A DNA stretch of 6,661 nucleotides, taken from NCBI GenBank assembly GCA_007130545.1, contig SLSG01000125.1:1-6661 (forward strand), written 5' to 3'. The number at the start of each line of letters is the position of its first letter. The stretch's first letter is position 1. The notes beneath the pieces were generated by a model, which worked only from the letters and a program-made list of their open reading frames with translations, did not search any database and was not told the origin of the DNA. This DNA is from Bacteroidales bacterium (GTDB lineage Bacteria > Bacteroidota > Bacteroidia > Bacteroidales > UBA7960). This document shows, piece by piece, positions 1-6,653 of the stretch. Both the position numbers and the translations under genes were made by a program.

Positions 1-514
1 GATTCTTATATCCAGACATCAACGGAAGATATTTTCCTATATTCTTCTTATTGTAAAAGACAAGCACCTTGCCGAGGATGTGTTTCAGGACACCTTTATC
101 AAGGTGATCAACACCCTTCGTTCGGGTGCCTACAATGAAGAAGGGAAGTTTCTGCCCTGGGTCATGCGCATCGCGCACAACCTCATCATCGACTTTTTCC
201 GGAAATCCAAGCGCATGCCCTATGTGGAGAACAGCGAGGAGTACGATCTTTTTGAGACCCTGAACCTGTTCGAGGATACGGTGGAAGACAAAATGATCAT
301 ACAGCAGATCCACCAGGACGTGAAACATTTGGTGGAATTCCTTCCCGAGGAGCAGAAAGAGGTATTGAAAATGAGGCATTACATGGACATGAGCTTCAAG
401 GAGATCGCCGAGAAGACCGATGTCAGCATCAATACCGCCCTGGGACGGATGCGTTATGCCCTGATCAATATCAGAAAATTGATCAAGGAAAAAGAGATCA
501 TACTTACCCGCTAG
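1..514 (+). CDS. RNA polymerase ECF-type sigma factor (sigma-70 family), 5' end cut by window edge
   Basis: This is a transcription initiation factor that would bring core RNA polymerase to a specific promoter set. The open frame runs from base 2 with no stop, so the start lies left of the window. About 170 residues are visible, and a full protein of roughly 190-195 would be usual for the family. Region 2 is seen as RHQRK (about residues 5-9), AEDVFQDTF (24-32, core-binding part) and WVMRIAHNLIIDFFRK (53-68, the -10 recognition helix). A variable acidic linker follows (about 75-100). Region 4 has the helix-turn-helix MSFKEIAEKTDVSINTALGR (about 130-149), then a basic tail. A GTG at base 80 is not a credible start because it would remove most of region 2.1. 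No anti-sigma gene follows; murB starts 3 nt after the stop. Family is clear, while target promoters and the activating signal are unknown. Confidence 0.93.
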   Translation, partial: ILISRHQRKIFSYILLIVKDKHLAEDVFQDTFIKVINTLRSGAYNEEGKFLPWVMRIAHNLIIDFFRKSKRMPYVENSEEYDLFETLNLFEDTVEDKMIIQQIHQDVKHLVEFLPEEQKEVLKMRHYMDMSFKEIAEKTDVSINTALGRMRYALINIRKLIKEKEIILTR

Positions 515-517
515 CAG

Positions 518-1534
518 ATGGGCATTCTGGAGCATGTATCCCTGAAGAAATACAATACTTTCGGCATCGACGCTTCTGCAAGGTTCTTTATGGAGGTCCG
601 CTCCCTGGAAGAACTGCGCAGGGTCTTCATGGAAAAGGCCCTTGCCGGTAAACGGCATCTGGTGCTGGGTGGAGGGTCGAATGTTTTGTTTACCGGGGAT
701 TTTGACGGACTGGTCCTCCGTATGTGCAATAAGGGAAAACAGGTGGTGGAGCGCAAGACGGATTCGCTGGTGCTGAAGGTAGAGGCGGGAGAGGACTGGG
801 ACGCCCTGGTGGCCTGGTGTGTGGATCAGGGATGGGGCGGACTGGAAAACCTGAGTCTGATACCAGGCCAGGCTGGCACCAGTCCCATGCAGAACATCGG
901 AGCCTATGGGGTGGAGCTTAAAGACGTGTTTCACTCCCTGGAAGCATTTGAAAAAAAAACCGGACAGGTCCGTGTATTCGGTCCGGCTGACTGCCGGTTC
1001 GGGTACCGGGACAGTTATTTTAAGCGGGAAGGCAGGGACCTTTTCGTGATCACTTCGGTCTGCCTGAAGCTCTCCATCGGCCTGCACCGGGTAAATACCA
1101 GCTACGGGGCATTGTCCCATGAACTAAAGGCACTTGGATTCGAAAACCCTGGCATTCAGGAGATCCGGAAGGCGGTGATGGCCATCCGGCAAAAAAAACT
1201 GCCAGACCCGGCAATCCTTGGAAATGCAGGCAGCTTTTTTAAAAACCCTGTTGTATCTTTGGAAACATTCAGACGCCTTCAAAAGGCCCATCCCGGTCTC
1301 GTGGCATTCCCTGATCAGGCGGGTATGAAGCTGGCAGCCGGCTGGCTGATTGAACAAGCAGGATGGAAGGGCTACCGCAAAGGGGACGCCGGGGTTCACG
1401 AGCACCAGGCTTTGGTCCTGGTCAACCATGGAAATGCCACGGGTGAGGAGATTGCCGCCCTGGGCATGGCTGTTAAAGCCTCCGTTTTTGAGCAATTCGC
1501 AGTGGAACTGGAACCTGAGGTCAATATTATTTAG
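518..1534 (+). CDS. murB: UDP-N-acetylenolpyruvoylglucosamine reductase (type I MurB)
   Basis: MurB is the cytoplasmic FAD enzyme that uses NADPH to reduce UDP-GlcNAc-enolpyruvate to UDP-MurNAc, the second committed step of peptidoglycan precursor synthesis. The 338 residues match the usual length of the E. coli-like type I enzyme (342). Visible motifs in order are KYNTFGID (11-18), the FAD-binding LGGGSNVL (50-57), LENLSLIPGQAGTSPMQNIG (109-128), FGYRDS (161-166), KLPDP (227-231), GNAGSFFKNP (235-244) and LEPEV (331-335). By alignment with E. coli, Arg164, Ser239 (proton donor) and Glu334 are the catalytic trio, and all are present. The start at 518 gives the expected short lead before KYNTFGID and lies 3 nt after the sigma-factor stop. 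No Shine-Dalgarno is seen, so translation may be coupled. The gene contains runs of nine A (951-959) and eight A (1191-1198) without breaking the frame. Confidence 0.97.
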   Translation: MGILEHVSLKKYNTFGIDASARFFMEVRSLEELRRVFMEKALAGKRHLVLGGGSNVLFTGDFDGLVLRMCNKGKQVVERKTDSLVLKVEAGEDWDALVAWCVDQGWGGLENLSLIPGQAGTSPMQNIGAYGVELKDVFHSLEAFEKKTGQVRVFGPADCRFGYRDSYFKREGRDLFVITSVCLKLSIGLHRVNTSYGALSHELKALGFENPGIQEIRKAVMAIRQKKLPDPAILGNAGSFFKNPVVSLETFRRLQKAHPGLVAFPDQAGMKLAAGWLIEQAGWKGYRKGDAGVHEHQALVLVNHGNATGEEIAALGMAVKASVFEQFAVELEPEVNII

Positions 1535-1538
1535 AGCA

Positions 1539-2153
1539 ATGGCAAGCAAAGACATTAGACCCAAAGGCCTGAATAAGGTTGAGAATTACGGGGCCATCAT
1601 CGTATTGTGTTTGCTGGGATTCAGGTTTTTATTTGGAGTCGGATTGGATTTTTTTCTGCTTACGGCCATCACCATTTTGGCGGTATTTTACCTTTGGTTT
1701 GGTTTCTTTTTGTTCAACAAGGCTGTCCCATTTGATCTGCTGGACCGGCGCAAGCGAGCCGGGTTTACCCCTTTCCGGACCGTTTCGAGTATTTTGATGG
1801 GAATGGTTTATTCTGTCTGCCTGATCGCGGTCCTGTATGCCGTATTCTTTTATACCCGGATGCAGTTCATGCTCGGGTTCTCTGTTTTCCTGCTGGGTGT
1901 TTCAACCACCCTGATTTTGGTTTACCATTGGTTTAACCGGACCGATTCTGCCTTTCTGGGGCAGTTTTATCGCCGGACCGCCATTATGGGGGCATTCATT
2001 ATCGGGCTGACCTTTACCCCGGTCGACACCAGGTTGAAGTTGCTGTACGCCGATTTCCCGGGCTTTATAGAAGCTTACAGGGAATACCGTGAAAATCCGG
2101 AATCAGAGCAAGCGCTGGAACAGCTCAGAAGTGAGCGGAGTAAATTCAGGTAG
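1539..2153 (+). CDS. Multi-pass inner-membrane protein of unknown function
   Basis: I do not recognise this 204-residue protein. The ATG at 1539 lies 4 nt after the murB stop. The frame is open further upstream, but only inside the murB coding region, so 1539 is preferred. A short basic N-terminus is followed by hydrophobic stretches at about 17-34, 37-59, 82-104, 109-130 and 146-160, giving four or five membrane spans. A basic loop, LLDRRKRAGF (67-76), lies between spans two and three, and YHWFNRTD (129-136) follows span four; by the positive-inside rule the first of these is probably cytoplasmic. The last 40 or so residues are soluble and charged, with FPGFIEAYREYRENPESE (173-190) and a helix likely to form a short amphipathic or coiled segment. 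No enzyme motif, signal peptidase site or anti-sigma N-terminal domain is visible. Its place in the run hints at an envelope role, which is inference only. Confidence 0.8.
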   Translation: MASKDIRPKGLNKVENYGAIIVLCLLGFRFLFGVGLDFFLLTAITILAVFYLWFGFFLFNKAVPFDLLDRRKRAGFTPFRTVSSILMGMVYSVCLIAVLYAVFFYTRMQFMLGFSVFLLGVSTTLILVYHWFNRTDSAFLGQFYRRTAIMGAFIIGLTFTPVDTRLKLLYADFPGFIEAYREYRENPESEQALEQLRSERSKFR

Positions 2154-2159
2154 GCCAGT

Positions 2160-3899
2160 CTAGGCCGGTTCCATGGCACGGAGGTATTCATCCGCCAGTT
2201 TATCCAATTGTTCCCTTACGGCCCTATAACCGGAGGCATCCTTCAGCGTGCCGCGAACCCCCACATAGAACTTAATCTTCGGCTCGGTCCCCGATGGCCG
2301 CATGGTGATTATGGTGCCATCCTCCAGAATGAACTGAAGCACGTTTGAAGTCGGAAAATCAAGCGCAGAAGTTTTCCCGGAGACCATGTTACGGGTTTCC
2401 CCCCTGGCATAGTCATGGACCCTGATCACGGGAACCCGCATGATGGCTTCCGGTGTATTTTCGCGGTAGCGCGTCATCAATGCCTGTATCTCCTCCAACC
2501 CGGCTTTGCCCTTCCTGGTCACGGAGAGGAGTTTCTCATGGTAGAACCCGAAACGGGAATAGATCTCCGCCAGCAAGTCATAAACAGACTTTCCCTGCTC
2601 CATTGCCCAGGCGGTGGCTTCCGCCACGATGCAGCAGCTGATGATGGCATCCTTGTCCCGGATGTAATCGCCCACCAGGTAACCGTAACTTTCCTCCCCG
2701 CCGGCGATAAAGGTTTTTTCCCCTTCCAGCTTACCGATCAGCTCCCCGATGTATTTAAAACCGGTCAGTACATCGTAGCATTCCACGCCGTAATGACGGG
2801 CCATCTCTGCCAGTACCTCGGTGGTCACAATGGTCTTCACGAGGTACTCATTCCCGGTAAATTGCTTCCGGGCCTTCCACTGCTCCAGGATGTAATAGAT
2901 CATGATGGCAGCGGTCTGGTTGCCGTTCAGCAGCACATAATCCCCTTCGGGGCCTTCCACTGCCACCCCCACCCTGTCTCCGTCAGGGTCGGTCGCCATC
3001 ACCAGGTCGGCCCCTACCTGCCTGCCCCGGTCCAACGCCATCTTCATCGCGGAGGCCTCTTCCGGGTTCGGAGATTGTACTGTCGGGAAATCCCCGCTGA
3101 CCACATCCTGCCCGGGGACATTGAACACCTGCTGAAACCCGAACGCCTTCAAGGCATTGGGTACAAGGAACACCCCGCTACCATGAATGGGGGAGAAAAC
3201 AATCTTCAGGGATTTCCGGGAAGCGGTCCCGGCAGGCAACAGTGAGTAAGTCTTCAGGGTGTCTATATACAGGCGGTCGAATTCCTCGTCCAGGATCTCG
3301 ATCAGTTCCTCCACCCTGCCAAACCGAATCTGGTCAAGCTGTCTGATTTTTTGCACCTCCCGGATAATATTTTTGTCGTGGGGCGGAACAACCTGTCCAC
3401 CATCCTCCCAGAAAACCTTATATCCATTGTACTCCTTCGGATTGTGGGAAGCGGTCACCACGATGCCTGCCTGGCATCCGAAGTGCCTTACGGCATAGGA
3501 CAATAAGGGTATTGGCCTGAGCTTGTCAAACAAAAAAACCTTGATCCCGTTGGCTGACATGATCTCTGCCGCCACATCGGCAAAAAACGGGCTGTTGTTG
3601 CGGCTGTCAAAGGCAATGGCCACACTTAACTGCTCCTCTTCTGAAAAACACTCCAGCAGGTAATTCGCAAGTCCCTGGGTGGCCATGCCCACTGTATATT
3701 TATTCATTCGGTTGGTCCCCACACCCATCAACCCCCTTAAGCCACCTGTTCCAAATTCCAGGTCCCTGTAAAAAGAATCTGTCAATTCCACGGGCTCGTT
3801 TTCTATCATTTCCCGCACACGCATCTTTGTTTCCTGGTCGTAATCATCGTCCAGCCACCTTTGGGCCCGTTCAAGCACTTTCGGATCTGTCTTTTCCAT
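2160..3899 (-). CDS. Phospho-sugar mutase (phosphoglucomutase/phosphomannomutase, alpha-D-phosphohexomutase superfamily)
   Basis: This cytoplasmic enzyme interconverts hexose 1-phosphate and 6-phosphate through a phosphoserine and a bisphosphate intermediate; glucose phosphate is the most likely substrate. All four signature loops of the superfamily are present: TASHNP (149-154) with the phosphorylated Ser151, the magnesium-binding DPDGDR (304-309), the sugar-specificity loop GGEESYG (400-406) and the phosphate-binding RPSGTEPK (534-541). The 579 residues and the N-terminal FGTGGLRG (49-56) fit the longer branch typified by B. subtilis PgcA and animal PGM2, rather than the roughly 460-residue ManB/AlgC or GlmM branches. 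GGEESYG instead of GGE(N/M)SGH argues for glucose over mannose. The ATG at 3897-3899 gives a normal N-terminus with no Shine-Dalgarno and has a likely promoter about 40 nt upstream. The gene converges on the upstream membrane-protein gene. Substrate preference between Glc and Man is not settled by sequence. Confidence 0.95.
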   Translation of the reverse strand: MEKTDPKVLERAQRWLDDDYDQETKMRVREMIENEPVELTDSFYRDLEFGTGGLRGLMGVGTNRMNKYTVGMATQGLANYLLECFSEEEQLSVAIAFDSRNNSPFFADVAAEIMSANGIKVFLFDKLRPIPLLSYAVRHFGCQAGIVVTASHNPKEYNGYKVFWEDGGQVVPPHDKNIIREVQKIRQLDQIRFGRVEELIEILDEEFDRLYIDTLKTYSLLPAGTASRKSLKIVFSPIHGSGVFLVPNALKAFGFQQVFNVPGQDVVSGDFPTVQSPNPEEASAMKMALDRGRQVGADLVMATDPDGDRVGVAVEGPEGDYVLLNGNQTAAIMIYYILEQWKARKQFTGNEYLVKTIVTTEVLAEMARHYGVECYDVLTGFKYIGELIGKLEGEKTFIAGGEESYGYLVGDYIRDKDAIISCCIVAEATAWAMEQGKSVYDLLAEIYSRFGFYHEKLLSVTRKGKAGLEEIQALMTRYRENTPEAIMRVPVIRVHDYARGETRNMVSGKTSALDFPTSNVLQFILEDGTIITMRPSGTEPKIKFYVGVRGTLKDASGYRAVREQLDKLADEYLRAMEPA

Positions 3900-3939
3900 A
3901 TCAGGATATTGTTTGGTTGGATGTTTTCTATGCCAATTT

Positions 3940-3971
3940 CAAAGATAAGTCAAATTGTTCGTATTTTTAAA
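3940..3971 (-). promoter_or_regulatory. Candidate Bacteroidota-type promoter for the phospho-sugar mutase gene
   Basis: On the minus strand TATCTTTG (plus positions 3940-3947) matches the Bacteroidota -7 consensus TAnnTTTG exactly. Twenty bases upstream of it is TTTA (3968-3971), one mismatch from the -33 TTTG box. Transcription would begin near 3934, giving a leader of about 35 nt before the ATG. The -7 motif has only six fixed bases, so a few chance copies are expected in a window this size; the position in a short divergent intergenic region is what gives the call weight. On the plus strand only a weak match (TATTTTTA, 3962-3969) was found for the permease. Confidence 0.5.
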
Positions 3972-3989
3972 GGCCAAAGTTCTGCTATA

Positions 3990-6353
3990 ATGAGCCTGGA
4001 CATCTTTCTGGTATTTGCCATCCTGGGGCTGGCCCTTTTCCTGTTTTTCTCCGGATTGGTCAGGATGGACGTGGTCGCTTTGCTGGTGTTGGGCACCCTG
4101 GCCGTTACGGGACTGGTGACCCCGGCGGAAGCCCTGGCCGGTTTCAGTAACCCGGCGGTCATCACCGTCTGGGCCATGTTCATCCTTAGCGCCGCCCTTT
4201 ACCAGACCGGTGTGGCAAGGATCATCGGCAGGCATGTCTTGCGGCTGGCGGGCCATAGTGAAACCGGGTTGGTGGTGACCATCATGCTGACCTCAGGATT
4301 CCTGTCGGCCTTTATGAACAACATCGGGGTGGCCGCCCTGATGCTGCCGGTGGTGATGGATATTGCCCGATCCACGCAGACCGCACCGTCCAGGCTGCTG
4401 ATGCCGCTGGCTTACGGTTGCCTGCTTGGCGGACTTACCACCTTGATCGGAACGCCGCCAAACCTACTGATCAGCTACGCCCTGGAAGAGGCCGGATACA
4501 CAGGCTTTAAACTTTTTGACTATTCCCCCGTGGGGGTCGGGGCCACCATAGCGGGCATCACCTTCGTTGCGCTGATCGGAAGGCATTTTCTGCCAAGGCG
4601 TGACAACATCCAGGATTCGCGGAAGGAAAGCCTGAAAGCATTGGAGGCTTCCTATGCATTGGGAGAAAGAACCTTCCTGGTCAAGGTAAGGAAGGGGTCC
4701 GGGCTGTCTGGCCGCACCCTGGCCGAGTGCAGGCTCCGGGCCGCCCTGGGTCTCAATGTGCTTTGGATCAAACGGGCGGGAGGCGGCACCATCATGGATC
4801 CTGGGCCCGATACACTGCTGAGGGAGGAGGACAAGCTGTTTGTACAGGGACGCAGGGAGGCCCTTCAGGCCATCAGCGAATGGAAGGTCCTTCTTCCCGG
4901 ACAAGGCGGACTAGATACCCGCAAGTTGATGACCCACCGGCTGAACTTCTACGAGGCCCGGCTGACTGAGGACTCCGGACTGATTCACCAGGAGATCAGC
5001 CAGGCACAAATTCAGAAGCATTTAAAGATTAACGTTCTGGCCATAAGGAAAGCGGACAAGGTAATACGATCCCCCTTCCTTAATGCTGAGATCGGTCCCG
5101 AAGACCTGCTGCTGCTGCAGGGTCCGCCTGAAATTCTCAGCAGCCTTGAGCAGCAGGGGCAGATCCAGGAAAAACGGGAGGTTGAAGGCAAGGAGCTTGA
5201 GGAGGTTTTCCGTCTTCATGAAGAACTGTTCATTATGGAGATCACCGAAGATTCAGAGCTGTTTAACAAGGCCTCAGAACAAACACAGCTGGGTGGTGCA
5301 TTCGGACTAATTGTCCTGGGCATTATCCGTTCGGATGACGAGATTCATCTGCCCAAACCCGGGGAATCATTCCTTCCGGGAGACCACCTGCTGGTGCAGG
5401 GAAACATTGAAAACCTGGAGCTTTTGCGCGGACTGATGGATGTGGAACCATTAAGCGAAGATAGCCCGGGAGCACAGACGCTTGAAAGCGATGATGTGCA
5501 AATGGCCGAGGCGGTGCTTTCACCCCGCTCCCTGATGGCCGGGAAAACATTGCAGGAGATCAATTTCCGGAAGAAATACGGGCTGACCGTACTGGCAATC
5601 TGGAGGGAAGGCAGGGCCTACCGGACCAACCTGCACAACTATACGCTTCGTTTTGGCGAGGCCCTGCTGGTTTACGGCAAACGTGAGAAAATAGATCTGC
5701 TCAGCAGCGAGAGTGACCTGATCCTGCTGACCGAATCCACACAGCCCGTGTTCCGTACGCACAAGGCATTGACTTCGGCACTGATCATGGGCGGACTGCT
5801 GGTCCCGGTGCTGCTTGGGATCATCCCCCTGGCGATATCTGCCTTGATTGGGGTGGCCTTCATGGTGCTCACCGGCTGCCTGAAGATGGAAGAGGCCTAC
5901 CGTGCCATTGAATGGCGCGCGGTTTTCCTGATTGCAGGCTTACTCCCACTGGGTGCGGCCATGCAGCAGACCGGTGCCGCTGCCCTGATCGCCGGGGGCG
6001 TGGTAAATTTGCTGGGAGATTTTGGTCCCTGGGGCATCATTGTCGGATTGTATCTGTTGACCAGTTTGGCCACCCTCGCGATCCCGCCTCCCGCCCTGGT
6101 CGTCATCATGTCACCGATTGCACTTCAGGCGGCCGAGACCTACCACATCTCCCCGCACAGCCTGATGATGGCCATTGCCATGGCCGCAGCAGCCAGCTTC
6201 CTCAGCCCGGTTTCCCACCCGGCCAACCTTCTGGTAATGGGACCCGGTGGATACCGGTTTTCAGACTACCTGAAAATGGGGCTGCCCCTGGCTTTGATCG
6301 TGATGGTCACGGTGCTGATACTGCTCCCGATTTTCTGGCCCATCGGTGGTTAA
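3990..6353 (+). CDS. SLC13/DASS-family permease with four internal RCK_C (TrkA-C) domains
   Basis: This is a predicted inner-membrane ion-coupled transporter of the divalent anion:Na+ symporter type; the substrate (sulfate, dicarboxylate or other anion) cannot be read from sequence. From the ATG at 3990 it has 787 residues. The first membrane half (about 4-198) includes GFSNPAVITVWAMFILSAAL (51-70), FMNNIGVAALMLP (108-120) and LIGTPPNLLIS (152-162). Residues about 222-580 are soluble and hold four RCK_C-like domains, shown by VLxIxR-type strands at 256, 348, 441 and 533. The second half (about 594-783) ends with SFLSPVSHPANLLVMGPGGY (736-755). The usual family form has about 600 residues and two such domains. 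The frame is open back to 3861, but that would overlap the divergent mutase gene and add a non-membrane leader, whereas MSLDIFLVFA at 3990 is the normal family N-terminus. It stands alone, ending at a shared terminator. The Asn motif of the second half is replaced by IPPPAL (698-703). Confidence 0.92.
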   Translation: MSLDIFLVFAILGLALFLFFSGLVRMDVVALLVLGTLAVTGLVTPAEALAGFSNPAVITVWAMFILSAALYQTGVARIIGRHVLRLAGHSETGLVVTIMLTSGFLSAFMNNIGVAALMLPVVMDIARSTQTAPSRLLMPLAYGCLLGGLTTLIGTPPNLLISYALEEAGYTGFKLFDYSPVGVGATIAGITFVALIGRHFLPRRDNIQDSRKESLKALEASYALGERTFLVKVRKGSGLSGRTLAECRLRAALGLNVLWIKRAGGGTIMDPGPDTLLREEDKLFVQGRREALQAISEWKVLLPGQGGLDTRKLMTHRLNFYEARLTEDSGLIHQEISQAQIQKHLKINVLAIRKADKVIRSPFLNAEIGPEDLLLLQGPPEILSSLEQQGQIQEKREVEGKELEEVFRLHEELFIMEITEDSELFNKASEQTQLGGAFGLIVLGIIRSDDEIHLPKPGESFLPGDHLLVQGNIENLELLRGLMDVEPLSEDSPGAQTLESDDVQMAEAVLSPRSLMAGKTLQEINFRKKYGLTVLAIWREGRAYRTNLHNYTLRFGEALLVYGKREKIDLLSSESDLILLTESTQPVFRTHKALTSALIMGGLLVPVLLGIIPLAISALIGVAFMVLTGCLKMEEAYRAIEWRAVFLIAGLLPLGAAMQQTGAAALIAGGVVNLLGDFGPWGIIVGLYLLTSLATLAIPPPALVVIMSPIALQAAETYHISPHSLMMAIAMAAAASFLSPVSHPANLLVMGPGGYRFSDYLKMGLPLALIVMVTVLILLPIFWPIGG

Positions 6354-6360
6354 TGGATAC

Positions 6361-6404
6361 AAAAAAACCGTCGCGGAAGCCATGCTTCTGGACGGTCTTT
6401 TTTT
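6361..6404. terminator. Bidirectional intrinsic terminator between the permease and the tRNA genes
   Basis: A hairpin is formed by ACCGTC (6367-6372) with GACGGT (6391-6396), continued after a bulged G by CGGAAGC (6374-6380) with GCTTCTG (6384-6390), around a three-base CAT loop. On the right it is followed by C and seven T (6398-6404), so it can end the permease transcript, whose stop codon is 7 nt upstream. On the left it is flanked by A residues (6361-6366), which read as U on the minus strand, so the same stem can end the leftward tRNA transcript. Confidence 0.88.
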
Positions 6405-6405
6405 G

Positions 6406-6489
6406 TGCCCGGAACAGGACTCGAACCTGCACGTTGTTACCAACACTAGTCCCTGAAACTAGCGCGTCTACCAATTTCGCCATCCGGGC
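6406..6489 (-). tRNA. tRNA-Leu (anticodon CAG)
   Basis: This is an 84-nt type II tRNA on the minus strand. The acceptor arms GCCCGGA and TCCGGGC pair over all 7 bp, with discriminator A at 6406. The D arm contains AAATTGGTAGA. The anticodon stem CTAGT/ACTAG encloses the loop TTCAGGG, with anticodon CAG at 6453-6455 reading CUG. The long variable arm GTTG-GTAA-CAAC is typical of leucine tRNA. The T arm is GCAGG-TTCGAGT-CCTGT. CCA is not encoded (CAA follows the acceptor A), so it must be added after transcription. It is the second gene of a two-tRNA unit and lies just before the shared terminator hairpin. Confidence 0.97.
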
Positions 6490-6546
6490 GGTTAATCGTA
6501 TAAATCAGAACGTTTATCTGGCCGCGGGCCGCAATTTCCGTAAATG

Positions 6547-6630
6547 TGCCCAGGACAAGACTCGAACTTGCACGGCCTTGCGGCCACTACCCCCTCAAAG
6601 TAGCGTGTCTACCAATTTCACCACCTGGGC
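6547..6630 (-). tRNA. tRNA-Leu (anticodon GAG)
   Basis: This is an 84-nt type II tRNA on the minus strand, first in the two-gene unit. The acceptor arms GCCCAGG and CCTGGGC pair over all 7 bp, with discriminator A at 6547. The anticodon stem CTACT/GGTAG (one T-G wobble) holds the loop TTGAGGG, with anticodon GAG at 6594-6596, reading CUC and by wobble CUU. The variable arm is GGCC-GCAA-GGCC and the T arm GCAAG-TTCGAGT-CTTGT. CCA is not encoded (CAT follows). The two Leu genes are separated by 57 nt with no convincing promoter or terminator, so cotranscription is likely. By hand alignment 65 of 84 bases are identical between the two. Confidence 0.97.
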
Positions 6631-6653
6631 ATGAGGCTTGTTAAAAGGTTTGG

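Noticed and set aside
1254..1261. TATCTTTG, an exact -7 consensus, inside murB (similar: TACCTTTG at 1689-1696 and TAAATTTG at 6004-6011)
   Set aside because: None has a TTTG-like -33 box at the right distance that I could find, and about three chance hits are expected for a six-base motif over both strands of 6.6 kb.
1350..1538. Upstream extension of the membrane-protein frame into murB
   Set aside because: The extra residues are an out-of-frame reading of the conserved murB C-terminus; ATG at 1539 right after the murB stop gives a sensible start.
1124..1564. 146-codon minus-strand frame antisense to the murB 3' half
   Set aside because: murB is clearly coding here with catalytic residues; the antisense translation shows no domain or membrane pattern.
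2415..3245. Long 276-codon open frame on the plus strand, antisense to the phospho-sugar mutase
   Set aside because: It lies wholly inside a gene with every catalytic motif intact on the other strand; its translation is rich in His, Gly, Pro and Gln with no recognisable domain, typical of an antisense shadow in GC-rich coding DNA.
3861..3989. Upstream extension of the permease frame
   Set aside because: It would overlap the divergent mutase start and its promoter and add 43 residues with no family counterpart; the family N-terminus begins at the ATG at 3990.
3986..3991. TATAAT resembling a sigma-70 -10 box
   Set aside because: It overlaps the permease start codon, has no -35 partner, and the organism appears to use the Bacteroidota TAnnTTTG type promoter.
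6520..6530. GGCC-GCG-GGCC mini-hairpin between the two tRNAs
   Set aside because: Only a 4-bp stem with no T tract; too weak to call a terminator or processing site.
5912..6634. 240-codon plus-strand frame spanning the permease end, the terminator and both tRNA genes
   Set aside because: It overlaps the conserved C-terminal membrane half in another frame and runs through two complete tRNA genes and a terminator hairpin, so it cannot be a real protein.
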